From: Deferribacteraceae bacterium UBA6799
GTDB lineage: Bacteria; Chrysiogenota; Deferribacteres; Deferribacterales; Geovibrionaceae
Length of the DNA stretch: 64,000 nt
Direction of reading: 5' to 3'
NCBI GenBank assembly: GCA_002452335.1
Contig: DKFJ01000011.1
Location: forward strand, 20,477 to 84,476
This document shows positions 18,813-26,491 of this stretch, piece by piece. The notes beneath the pieces were generated by a model. That model was given only the letters and a program-made list of their open reading frames with translations. It was not told the DNA's origin and did no database searches. The position numbers were made by a program, and so were the translations under genes. The first letter of the stretch is position 1. The number at the start of each line of letters is the position of its first letter.

Positions 18813-19618
18813 TGCTCTATCTTCTGGGAACCAGAGGCACACTTCCTGTTTCCGGACAGCGGTTTGTCAAATACGGCGGGAACACCACCTGTCTGATGAC
18901 ACCTATTGATGAAAAATCCTGCATTATCTTTGACGGCGGAACAGGCATCATGAGCCTGAACAAATATAATAATTTCGAAGAATACCATATATTTCTGACT
19001 CACCTGCACTGGGATCATATTGTGGGTGTGCCTATCTTTCAGGCTTTTTACAATCATAAGAAAAAGATACATATCTATCTGGAGAATAAGCCCACTCTTC
19101 AGTCCACGGATATTCTGGAAGTGCTTTTCAACCCTCCTTTCTTTCCCGTACCCAGAAACAAGCTGAGGGCAGAGATCACCATGAACCTGATAGATACAGG
19201 GGATCAGTTCTCTTTTCCCGGAATAGACATCCACGCGGCGGAGGGCAACCATCCGGACGGCGTTATGATGTATAAGATCATTTATCCGGATAAATCTGTT
19301 CTGTTCACATCAGACTATGAACACGGAACGCCCGTTGACGATTTTCTGATAGAGTTCGCGTACGGCTGTGACTACCTGATATACGACACAACATACCATC
19401 CTGACGAATACGCCGGAAAGTCCGGTATGAGCAGGGTCGGCTGGGGACACTCCACCTATCAGCAGGGTATCGAGTTCGTTAAGAAAGCGAATGTGAAGAA
19501 CCTCGTTATGACACATCACAACCCTGACTATGACGACATCACTCTGGACGAGATGGGCATCATGGCCCGCCGCCAGTTCGCAAATACCTTTGTCGCCTAT
19601 GACGGAATGGTTATCTAG
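18812..19618 (+). CDS. MBL-fold metallohydrolase (cyclic-phosphodiesterase/PhnP-like)
   Basis: 268 residues. Metal-binding HLHWDH at 64-69, further ligands in 'AAEGNHPDG', 'SDYEHGT' and the C-terminal 'MTHHNPDYDD'. The fold runs to the end with no extra domain; cytoplasmic. Such enzymes hydrolyse phosphodiesters, including cyclic nucleotides. The start overlaps the stop of the ATPase gene, so the pair likely works in one signalling step, perhaps breaking down a nucleotide second messenger. That role is inference. Confidence 0.85.
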   Translation: MLYLLGTRGTLPVSGQRFVKYGGNTTCLMTPIDEKSCIIFDGGTGIMSLNKYNNFEEYHIFLTHLHWDHIVGVPIFQAFYNHKKKIHIYLENKPTLQSTDILEVLFNPPFFPVPRNKLRAEITMNLIDTGDQFSFPGIDIHAAEGNHPDGVMMYKIIYPDKSVLFTSDYEHGTPVDDFLIEFAYGCDYLIYDTTYHPDEYAGKSGMSRVGWGHSTYQQGIEFVKKANVKNLVMTHHNPDYDDITLDEMGIMARRQFANTFVAYDGMVI

Positions 19619-20114
19619 TTTTCTTTTTCCAGGGTTTGAACACCGAAACAATCACCGTTATCAGCAGAATAAACAATTGAACAGCGCCGTAGGTGAACTG
19701 CATCTTCTGATTATAAAGATATTCCGGGTCGGTAAACGCGCCGTCTCTCAGTCTGCCTGATATTTCCGTCATGTTCGTTTCCCATACTCCCAGATAGAAG
19801 GTGCCGAAGAGTATGCAGGATATTGTGACTATCCATTTAAAAATGATCCAGCGGTGTTTAAAGAAGCCGAAACCTGTAAACACGGAATAGGCAAGACCGG
19901 TCAGCAGACAGCCCACAGCGCCGACCACCACCACCACAGCGTTGTCTATATAGTGCATGCTCAGATTAATTCCGTAGAGGACGTCTCCGTCCGTTATGTC
20001 AGATTTCAGGAAATACATGAGGGTAAGGGTGAGAGCGCCTGTCAGCCAGCCTCCGGCGGTTATCAGGTGCAGGGTTTTCAGCAGTTTCTGTCCTTCAGCG
20101 CCTAATTTTATCAT
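19611..20114 (-). CDS. Four-helix integral membrane protein (DUF2269/CopD-like)
   Basis: 167 residues with four predicted membrane spans ('TLHLITAGGWLTGALTL', 'AVVVVVGAVGCLLTGLAY', 'WIIFKWIVTISCILFGTFY', 'GAVQLFILLITVIVSVF'). His16 and His53 inside or near helices could hold haem or metal, as in CopD-like proteins, but this is not proven. Overlaps the upstream membrane gene by 4 bp, and its 3' end overlaps the convergent MBL gene by 8 bp. Probably controlled by the divergent MarR regulator. Confidence 0.65.
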   Translation of the reverse strand: MIKLGAEGQKLLKTLHLITAGGWLTGALTLTLMYFLKSDITDGDVLYGINLSMHYIDNAVVVVVGAVGCLLTGLAYSVFTGFGFFKHRWIIFKWIVTISCILFGTFYLGVWETNMTEISGRLRDGAFTDPEYLYNQKMQFTYGAVQLFILLITVIVSVFKPWKKKTR

Positions 20115-20554
20115 ATCAGCCTCTTGTTTGCGCTCAGTCTGAATCCCGCGCGGAAATTCATAACAATCAGAACTATGTTGAGAAATCCTGCCGCAAGTTC
20201 CAGCGTCTGAACAGCATAATATATTGTATCAAAAAAACCGTTCACCGCCATGTATCTGAGTGAAAAAGCGCAGGGAATCAGAATTATCACTCCGTTAGCG
20301 GCTATGAGTTTCATCCTTTTCAGTTTTTTTTCTATGAGCTTTCCGGAGCGGTCAAACGCAAGCAGGCGCCCTGTGATTCCGGTCAGAGCGGCGGCAAGCA
20401 CCAGCAGTATCAGACCGGGAAAAACTATCAGCTCCTTCACGGCGGTTCTGCCGGGAGCTTCAGAGAATAGCATTGAGATAACAGTGGAACTAAAAAATGA
20501 AAGTATGCACAGCAGAAATGCCGCCGAAGCGGATCTGTGAATGATATTGACCAT
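20111..20554 (-). CDS. Integral membrane protein of unknown function, paired with 19611-20114
   Basis: 147 residues with four hydrophobic segments ('AAFLLCILSFFSSTVISML', 'LIVFPGLILLVLAAALTG', 'IAANGVIILIPCAFSL', 'LELAAGFLNIVLIVM') and a His near the N-terminus (NIIHRSA). I do not recognise the family. It has a strong Shine-Dalgarno (GGAGGGTTAT). It is the first gene of a two-gene unit and is divergent from a MarR gene, with operator-like palindromes between them, so it is likely a MarR target. Confidence 0.6.
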   Translation of the reverse strand: MVNIIHRSASAAFLLCILSFFSSTVISMLFSEAPGRTAVKELIVFPGLILLVLAAALTGITGRLLAFDRSGKLIEKKLKRMKLIAANGVIILIPCAFSLRYMAVNGFFDTIYYAVQTLELAAGFLNIVLIVMNFRAGFRLSANKRLI

Positions 20555-20592
20555 ATAACCCTCCTGTGTTAATATGTCAATATGATGTCATT

Positions 20593-20610
20593 TTGACAGT
20601 ATATTGTCAA
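20593..20610. promoter_or_regulatory. Probable MarR operator (TTGACA-N6-TGTCAA)
   Basis: A perfect 6-6-6 inverted repeat 19 bp before the marR start; a third half-site TGTCAA is at 20575-20580 and a TGTCAT at 20586-20591. The palindrome doubles as a consensus -35 hexamer on both strands, so binding would block both divergent transcripts. Confidence 0.65.
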
Positions 20611-20628
20611 TATTATTTTGGTGGGCAT

Positions 20629-21078
20629 ATGAAGAAAACAAAAAAAGGGGAAGAGCTGACCGCTCTGATTCTCGAAATATTCAGGACCGGCGGGGCGCTG
20701 ACATCGGAAGGCGACAGACTGGTAAAGCATCTGGGAATGACCAGCGCCAGATGGAAGGTACTGGGAGCTGTTGTCCTGTCCGGCGGAAATATCACCGTGT
20801 CCAGAGCGGCGTCATCTATGGGGCAGGCCAGGCAGGGAGTCCAGAGGATAGCTGACGAGATGGCGGCGGAAGGGCTGGTGTATTATGAAGAGAATCCGCA
20901 TCACAAAAGAGCGAAGCTGATAAAACCTACGGAAAAAGGACTGGCTCTTTATGAGCAGATAGATGCTATACAGGTGCCGTGGGCGGAAAAGCTGGCCGAG
21001 GACATGACATTGGAAGAGATAGCCTCCGCGGCGGGCGTTCTGAAAAAGCTGCTAAACGGAATCACAGCCGAAGATTGA
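20629..21078 (+). CDS. MarR-family transcriptional regulator
   Basis: 149 residues from ATG 20629, chosen because GGTGGG lies just upstream and the in-frame ATG 20566 falls upstream of the operator region. Winged-helix DNA-binding region 'GNITVSRAASSMGQARQGVQRIADEMAAEG' read in parts, with wing 'HHKRAKLIKPTEKG' as in MarR proteins. No Cys in the sensing positions of OhrR. It probably represses itself and the divergent membrane pair. Converges with the diguanylate cyclase gene with only 3 bp between the stops. Confidence 0.9.
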   Translation: MKKTKKGEELTALILEIFRTGGALTSEGDRLVKHLGMTSARWKVLGAVVLSGGNITVSRAASSMGQARQGVQRIADEMAAEGLVYYEENPHHKRAKLIKPTEKGLALYEQIDAIQVPWAEKLAEDMTLEEIASAAGVLKKLLNGITAED

Positions 21079-21081
21079 TAT

Positions 21082-22272
21082 CTAACTGGAAACTATCTTG
21101 TTGCGTCCGCTCTGTTTCGCTGTGTAGAGCCTGCTGTCTGCCAGTTTTATACAGGATTCGGGAGTGTCGTTCGACTGGAACTGAGCCACGCCGAAGCTGG
21201 CTGTTACATTGAATGACAGATCCTTCAGGCTGAAATTGGTGGCTTCCAGCTTTTTTCTGATCTGGTCGGACACATGCACGGCGTTTCTGACATCGGCGTT
21301 CACCAGAATGATCATGAATTCCTCGCCGCCGTAGCGGAATGCGAAGTCTGTCTTTCTGATATTTTCCTGAATGAGTTTCGCCATATGTTTAAGAACCTGA
21401 TCGCCCACCTGATGTCCGTAGGTGTCGTTCACGTTTTTAAACTTGTCTATGTCTGCCATGACAATGCAGAAGGGCTGACCCTGGCGTTTGAATCTTTCCA
21501 TCTCCTCGTTGAGTTTCAGATCCATGTATTTTCTGTTGAAAAGTCCGGTCATGTGGTCTTTTATAGATTCATTCTTATATTTGTTAAGGTCGCACTGAAG
21601 CTGGCTGACCTGTTTTTTATACTGCTCAAGTTCATCGTTAACGCTGGAGTATTCCTTGGCGATCTCGTCCAGATGTCCTTTTTTGGTCTCTGTTTTCTGA
21701 CCGAAAGTATTGACGAAGGAGGAGAAGGATTCGAGCATTCTTGTTTTCAGATATTCTATAGAATCTTCGCTCTTGAGTATCTTGTGCATGTCCTGTGCTT
21801 CGTTCAGCAGTTTTTTGTCCATAGCCAGATCTTTTTCCACGAACTCGAGATTGGTTCCGAAGCTGTGTGTCAGATCCGCCTGAAGAGTGACGAATTTTGA
21901 GAAAACGTCCTCTATGAAGGTGCTGATCTTGTGCTGGCGTTTTTCCAGAGTCAGCACATGGTCTGTCAGGGTTTTCAGAAGAGCGTTGACGGCATCGTCA
22001 TGGGTTTTTTCCTGGCTGAAGATCTGCTCTTCCACATTCCTCAGTCCCGCATCCGGCACAAAACCGTTAAGCGGAGTGACATACTTCAGCAGGTCAGACT
22101 TGTCTCCGCCTGTCATAGCGTTTTTCACGAGTTTCTGATATTGAGAGTTTTCAGAGATATATGAGCTGATATTTACTGCGGATACTTTTGATTTTTCCGC
22201 GGCCATTTTTTTCAGAACGGCTGTGACAATGTTTCCCAGCTCCCCGGCGATAAATGAAGACTTGTCCGACAT
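21082..22272 (-). CDS. Diguanylate cyclase (GGDEF) with helical N-terminal region
   Basis: Makes cyclic di-GMP from two GTP. 396 residues from ATG 22272, preceded by GGTGGGG; a GTG at 22281 would add three residues. The N-terminal 230 residues are helical/coiled coil with no membrane span, so the sensor is soluble. The C-terminal GGDEF domain has 'DIDKFKNVNDTYGHQVGD', active site GGEEF, and an inhibitory I-site RKTD five residues before it, implying product inhibition. Signal unknown. Convergent with marR; divergent from the ATP synthase operon. Confidence 0.93.
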   Translation of the reverse strand: MSDKSSFIAGELGNIVTAVLKKMAAEKSKVSAVNISSYISENSQYQKLVKNAMTGGDKSDLLKYVTPLNGFVPDAGLRNVEEQIFSQEKTHDDAVNALLKTLTDHVLTLEKRQHKISTFIEDVFSKFVTLQADLTHSFGTNLEFVEKDLAMDKKLLNEAQDMHKILKSEDSIEYLKTRMLESFSSFVNTFGQKTETKKGHLDEIAKEYSSVNDELEQYKKQVSQLQCDLNKYKNESIKDHMTGLFNRKYMDLKLNEEMERFKRQGQPFCIVMADIDKFKNVNDTYGHQVGDQVLKHMAKLIQENIRKTDFAFRYGGEEFMIILVNADVRNAVHVSDQIRKKLEATNFSLKDLSFNVTASFGVAQFQSNDTPESCIKLADSRLYTAKQSGRNKIVSS

Positions 22273-22362
22273 GATCCCCACCAGAAATTAATTTATTTTA
22301 TTATTTGACAAAATAAGACATCTTGCAAGCATAAAATCATAATAACAAATAATATACATAAT

Positions 22363-22389
22363 TTCATAAAATCCGTTTGATTTTATGAA
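22363..22389. promoter_or_regulatory. 11-bp perfect inverted repeat upstream of ATP synthase operon
   Basis: TTCATAAAATC at 22363-22373 and its exact complement at 22379-22389, 5-nt loop, 21 bp upstream of the presumed atp -35. AT-rich with no T run, so more like an operator than a terminator. Confidence 0.5.
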
Positions 22390-22410
22390 CGGAAAAGGTC
22401 AAAGTATGTA

Positions 22411-22439
22411 TTGACTTATAGGTCAAGTTTTGGTAAAAA
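22411..22439 (+). promoter_or_regulatory. Candidate promoter of the ATP synthase operon
   Basis: TTGACT at 22411-22416, 17-bp spacer, TAAAAA at 22434-22439. GGTCAA half-sites at 22398 and 22421 surround the -35. Leader of about 60 nt to the first start at 22510. Confidence 0.5.
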
Positions 22440-22509
22440 AACATCTGCCTGTACACAGTATACAGAATACCGTTTTAAATTCAAATCAGAACTGGAGGGG
22501 ATTTCGCGC

Positions 22510-22932
22510 ATGCTGTACATCGATTATACTCTTGTCATCCAAATCGTACAGTTTCTTATCATTATATACCTTGGTAAGAAAATGATTATGGATCCTGTTA
22601 TGGGTACCATCAATACCCGCGATTCCAAAATAGACGGCATGAAGCAGGAAGCCGAAGGTCTTAAAGCCAAGGTGGAACAGTATAAGACCGACTACACCGC
22701 AAAAATGGCCGAAATGAGAACAGAGCTCGCCGACTATCACAAAAAGATCAAAGATGAAGCAACAAAAGACGCTAACCTGATGGTCTCCACTGTGAAAAGC
22801 GAACTCGACGCCAAGATCCAGTCAGCCAAATCCGAGATTCAGGCTGAATCTGAGAAGGCTAAGGCTCAGATGGATTCTATGGTAAAAGAGATCTCCGATA
22901 TAATTGTTGATAGAATAATGCTTTCCGCATAA
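22510..22932 (+). CDS. atpF': ATP synthase F0 subunit b' (b-type peripheral stalk)
   Basis: 140 residues from ATG 22510, chosen because GGAGGGG lies about 9 nt upstream and the protein then begins with the single N-terminal membrane helix ('VIQIVQFLIIIYLGKK'). The rest is a long charged coiled coil, the dimeric stator stalk. Paired with the second b-type gene that follows, as in organisms with heterodimeric bb' stalks. First gene of the seven-gene atp operon; the a and c genes are not here. Confidence 0.88.
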   Translation: MLYIDYTLVIQIVQFLIIIYLGKKMIMDPVMGTINTRDSKIDGMKQEAEGLKAKVEQYKTDYTAKMAEMRTELADYHKKIKDEATKDANLMVSTVKSELDAKIQSAKSEIQAESEKAKAQMDSMVKEISDIIVDRIMLSA

Positions 22933-22950
22933 TACCTTTAGGGGGATATA

Positions 22951-23523
22951 GTGAAAAAGGTTCTTACAGCACTCACGACAGCTTTTCTCTCTGTTCAGGC
23001 ATTTGCCTCTGAACATGGTGAAGAGCACGCTGTGGACATGGGAGCGCTCTGGAAAAACTTCGGTTTTAGAGTTCTCGTTTTTGTCCTGCTTGTTTACATC
23101 CTTGTAAAGCTCGCTAAAAAACCTCTTCTTGATTTCCTCGATAAACGCACAGCAGACATCGAAAAAGCCATCAAAGACGCTCAGGAAGCATCTGAAAAGG
23201 CTAAAGCCGAGCTGGCGGAATATGAGATCAAGATGAAAGGTTTTGAAAAAGACCTTGAGACAATGAAGGAAAAATCACTGAAAGCCGCAGAAGCTGAAAA
23301 GGCCCAGATTGTTGAGGATGCCTCAAAACAGGTCGAAAAGCTCAAGGCGTTCGCGGAGAACCTCATTGAATCCGAGGTGAAAAGAGCCAAAGTACAGCTG
23401 AAGAAAGAAGCTGTAATGGCGGCCATTGCCGCTGCCGAAGCTAAGATCGGAAAAGAGCTCGACGCCGATAAGCAGAAAAAACTTCTTGATGAATATATCA
23501 AGAAAATAGAGGTGGCAGGGTGA
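22951..23523 (+). CDS. atpF: ATP synthase F0 subunit b
   Basis: 190 residues from GTG 22951, preceded by TAGGGGG. Unlike b' it has an N-terminal signal-like hydrophobic stretch ending 'VQAFASEHGEEH' and then the membrane helix 'GFRVLVFVLLVYILVKLA', as in Geobacter-like b subunits with an extra leader. Then a long coiled coil. Stator stalk of F-type ATPase, binding delta at its C-terminus. The stop overlaps the atpH start by 4 bp. Confidence 0.92.
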   Translation: MKKVLTALTTAFLSVQAFASEHGEEHAVDMGALWKNFGFRVLVFVLLVYILVKLAKKPLLDFLDKRTADIEKAIKDAQEASEKAKAELAEYEIKMKGFEKDLETMKEKSLKAAEAEKAQIVEDASKQVEKLKAFAENLIESEVKRAKVQLKKEAVMAAIAAAEAKIGKELDADKQKKLLDEYIKKIEVAG

Positions 23524-24056
23524 AAGAGAACATAATAGCCGGCCGTTACGCCGAAGCACTCTTTCAGGAGGCGAAATCTGAGAATAAGCTCGATCAGGTT
23601 CTGACACAGCTCGAAGCAGTGAGCGGACTTTACGAGACTGTCAATGATTTCAAAACTCTGGTGAAAAGCCCTCTGATCAAAAAAGAGGAAAAACAGGCAG
23701 TTGTTGACGTTCTTAAAACAAAAGGCGTTGTTGACGAATTTCTTTATAAATTCCTCACTCTGCTCGTTTCCAAGAACAGGCTCAGCCTGCTGGAACTCAT
23801 CTCTAAAGAGGTTGCATCAATGAACAGAAAAGCCAAAGGCGAAGCCGAGGCTTTCGTTACTGTTGCGGTATCTATGGATGAGACATCTAAACAAGCCCTT
23901 AAACAGACTCTCGATAAAATAACAGGAAAGAAAATAACACTTAAGGAGAATGTCGACGCGACAATCCTCGGCGGTGTTGTAGCTCAGGTTGAGAGCAGTC
24001 TGTATGACGCCAGCGTCAGAGGGCAGCTGAACAAGATTAAAGAACAGTTGGTATAA
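23520..24056 (+). CDS. atpH: ATP synthase F1 subunit delta
   Basis: 178 residues, the usual length, from GTG 23520 overlapping atpF. N-terminal helical bundle starts 'IAGRYAEALFQEAK'; C-terminal part has 'VDATILGGVVAQVESSLYDASVRGQLNKI' features of OSCP/delta, read in parts. Connects the b stalk to the alpha3beta3 head. 23 bp to atpA. Confidence 0.95.
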   Translation: MKENIIAGRYAEALFQEAKSENKLDQVLTQLEAVSGLYETVNDFKTLVKSPLIKKEEKQAVVDVLKTKGVVDEFLYKFLTLLVSKNRLSLLELISKEVASMNRKAKGEAEAFVTVAVSMDETSKQALKQTLDKITGKKITLKENVDATILGGVVAQVESSLYDASVRGQLNKIKEQLV

Positions 24057-24079
24057 ATAAAGTTAAGGAGATTGGCTGT

Positions 24080-25588
24080 ATGCAGATCAAAGCCGAAGAG
24101 ATAAGCCAGATCATTCGTGATCAGATTAAAAACTTCGACCAGAAAGTTGAGATGCAGGAAGTCGGTACTATCATTTCAGCAGGTGACGGTATCGCTAAAG
24201 TATATGGTCTCGACAACGCGATGGCAGGCGAACTTTTAGAGCTGCCCGGCGGAGTTTACGGCATCGTTTTCAACCTTGAGGAAGACAATGTCGGTATCGT
24301 TATTATGGGTGACTTCCAGCACATTGGTGAGGGAGACACTGTAAAAAGAACAGGCAGAATCGCTTCTGTTCCTGTCGGCGAAGCAATGATCGGACGCGTT
24401 GTTAACGCTCTCGGTCAGCCTATAGACGGCAAAGGCGCCATCGACACAAAAGAATTCGACGTTATCGAAAAAGTTGCTCCCGGTATCATCAAAAGACAGC
24501 CCGTACACGAGCCTGTTCAGACAGGTATCAAGGCTATCGACTCTATGATCCCGATCGGTCGTGGTCAGAGGGAACTTATCATTGGTGACCGTCAGACTGG
24601 TAAGACAGCTATCGCTATCGATACAATCATCAACCAGAAAGGTCAGGACATGATATGCGTATACGTCGCTGTAGGTCAGAAAAGATCAACAGTGGCCAGA
24701 GTTGTGGACGTTCTGGAGAAACACGGAGCTATGGACTACACTATCGTGGTTTCAGCTTCTGCTTCAGACCCCGCGCCCATGCAGTACATCGCGCCCCTCG
24801 CAGGAACTACAATGGGTGAATATTTCAGAGACAGAGGCAAACACGCCCTTGTTATCTATGATGACCTTTCAAAACAGGCGACAGCTTACAGACAGATGTC
24901 ACTGCTTCTGAGACGTCCTCCCGGCCGTGAAGCCTTCCCCGGCGACGTTTTCTACCTTCACTCACGTCTGCTCGAAAGAGCGGCTAAACTGTCAGACGCT
25001 GAAGGCGCAGGCTCACTTACAGCTCTGCCCATCATCGAAACACAGGCGAGTGACGTTTCCGCATATATTCCCACTAACGTTATTTCTATTACAGACGGTC
25101 AGATATTCCTTGAGTCAGACCTTTTCTACTCAGGTATCCGTCCCGCTGTTAACGTTGGTATCTCAGTATCAAGGGTTGGTGGTTCTGCCCAGATCAAAGC
25201 TATGAAACAGGTAGCCGGACGTCTGAGACTTGACCTCGCTCAGTTCCGTGAGCTGGCGGCTTTCGCTCAGTTCGGTTCTGACCTTGATGCCGCTACACAG
25301 GCACAGCTTAACAGAGGTGCTAAACTGGTTGAGATCCTGAAACAGGGTCAGTACAAACCTTTCAACGTAGCAGAGCAGATCGCAATAATATTCGCGGGTG
25401 TTAACGGACTTCTGGATGATGTCGCTACTTCAGCTCTCGCCAAATTCGAGGCTGAGTATCTTTCATATCTCAAGAGCAATAAAGCCGAGATACTGAACGA
25501 GATCATTTCTGAGAAGAAAATCTCCGATGAGCTTACAGCAAAAATGAAAGCTGCTGTTGCGGAGTTTAAAAAGATCTTCTCAGCATAA
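24080..25588 (+). CDS. atpA: ATP synthase F1 subunit alpha
   Basis: 502 residues. Walker A GDRQTGKT, 'LVIYDDLSKQA' Walker B region, and the alpha signature 'PPGREAFPGDVFYLHSRLLER' in part. Regulatory, non-catalytic nucleotide sites of the F1 head. Strong Shine-Dalgarno (AAGGAG). Codon use (GGT, CGT) marks it as highly expressed. Confidence 0.99.
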   Translation: MQIKAEEISQIIRDQIKNFDQKVEMQEVGTIISAGDGIAKVYGLDNAMAGELLELPGGVYGIVFNLEEDNVGIVIMGDFQHIGEGDTVKRTGRIASVPVGEAMIGRVVNALGQPIDGKGAIDTKEFDVIEKVAPGIIKRQPVHEPVQTGIKAIDSMIPIGRGQRELIIGDRQTGKTAIAIDTIINQKGQDMICVYVAVGQKRSTVARVVDVLEKHGAMDYTIVVSASASDPAPMQYIAPLAGTTMGEYFRDRGKHALVIYDDLSKQATAYRQMSLLLRRPPGREAFPGDVFYLHSRLLERAAKLSDAEGAGSLTALPIIETQASDVSAYIPTNVISITDGQIFLESDLFYSGIRPAVNVGISVSRVGGSAQIKAMKQVAGRLRLDLAQFRELAAFAQFGSDLDAATQAQLNRGAKLVEILKQGQYKPFNVAEQIAIIFAGVNGLLDDVATSALAKFEAEYLSYLKSNKAEILNEIISEKKISDELTAKMKAAVAEFKKIFSA

Positions 25589-25598
25589 GGAGCAGTAA

Positions 25599-26459
25599 AT
25601 GCCTGGTGTAATGGATATAAAACGGAAAATAAAATCCGTTAAAAATACGCAGAAGATCACAAAGGCTATGAAAATGGTCTCCGCCGCAAGAATGAGAAAA
25701 GCGGAAGATGCCATGAAAAACGCCAGATCTTATGCTAATAAGATTTACGAACTTGTCGGCAATATGGCTGACAGGGTAGAGGCTGACAGCCACCCCTTTC
25801 TCACTGCGAGAAAAGAGGTCAGGAACGTCTGCCTCGCCATTATAACCAGCGACAAGGGTCTTTGCGGTGCGTTCAACTCAAACGTGGTAAAAAAGACGCT
25901 TGCGTTCGCAAGGGAAAACAAAGGCGTTAACATCAAACTCATCTGTATCGGGAAAAAGGCTTATGACTTCCTCGGTAAGAAAGAATTTGAGGTTCTCTCC
26001 AAGTATGTCTCTTTCGGCGGAAAGATTACTTACGACGAAGCATCTGAAATAGGCGACAAACTCGTAGACTACTACATGAGCGAAGATGTGGACGAGATTT
26101 ATATCATCCACAATGAGTTCAGGTCGACAGCCTTTCAGGTTGCGAAAGTGACAAAGGTTTTACCTCTCTCTATCGAGAAGACAGAAGCTGCTGAGACCAC
26201 AGATTATATCTATGAGCCCAAAGCTGAAGTTCTCCTGAAAGAGATAATGCCCAGATACATCAACTTTACCGTATATTTTTCTCTGCTCGAGTCAATAGCA
26301 GGGGAGCACGGTTCAAGGATGGTCGCTATGGACAACGCCGCCAGAAATGCCGGCGAGGTTATCAACAAACTGACTCTGACCTTCAACAAGGCACGTCAGG
26401 GAGCGATCACCAACGAGATTCTGGACATTGTGAACGGTGCTGAAGCACTCAACGGATAG
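25599..26459 (+). CDS. atpG: ATP synthase F1 subunit gamma
   Basis: 286 residues. N-terminal 'IKRKIKSVKNTQKITKAMKMVSAARMRKA' region and C-terminal 'MDNAARNAGEVINKLTLTFNKARQ' region (each read in parts) form the rotating coiled-coil shaft. 'SDKGLCGAFN' is the conserved mid-segment. Ten bases behind atpA with GGAG. Confidence 0.98.
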   Translation: MPGVMDIKRKIKSVKNTQKITKAMKMVSAARMRKAEDAMKNARSYANKIYELVGNMADRVEADSHPFLTARKEVRNVCLAIITSDKGLCGAFNSNVVKKTLAFARENKGVNIKLICIGKKAYDFLGKKEFEVLSKYVSFGGKITYDEASEIGDKLVDYYMSEDVDEIYIIHNEFRSTAFQVAKVTKVLPLSIEKTEAAETTDYIYEPKAEVLLKEIMPRYINFTVYFSLLESIAGEHGSRMVAMDNAARNAGEVINKLTLTFNKARQGAITNEILDIVNGAEALNG

Positions 26460-26491
26460 TATAAAAATTACAATAAACTGGAGATCAGGAA

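Noticed and set aside
22411..22509. TTG start 33 codons upstream of the b' gene
   Set aside because: The TTG is the -35 hexamer of the likely promoter; ATG 22510 has a strong ribosome site and yields a normal b' protein.
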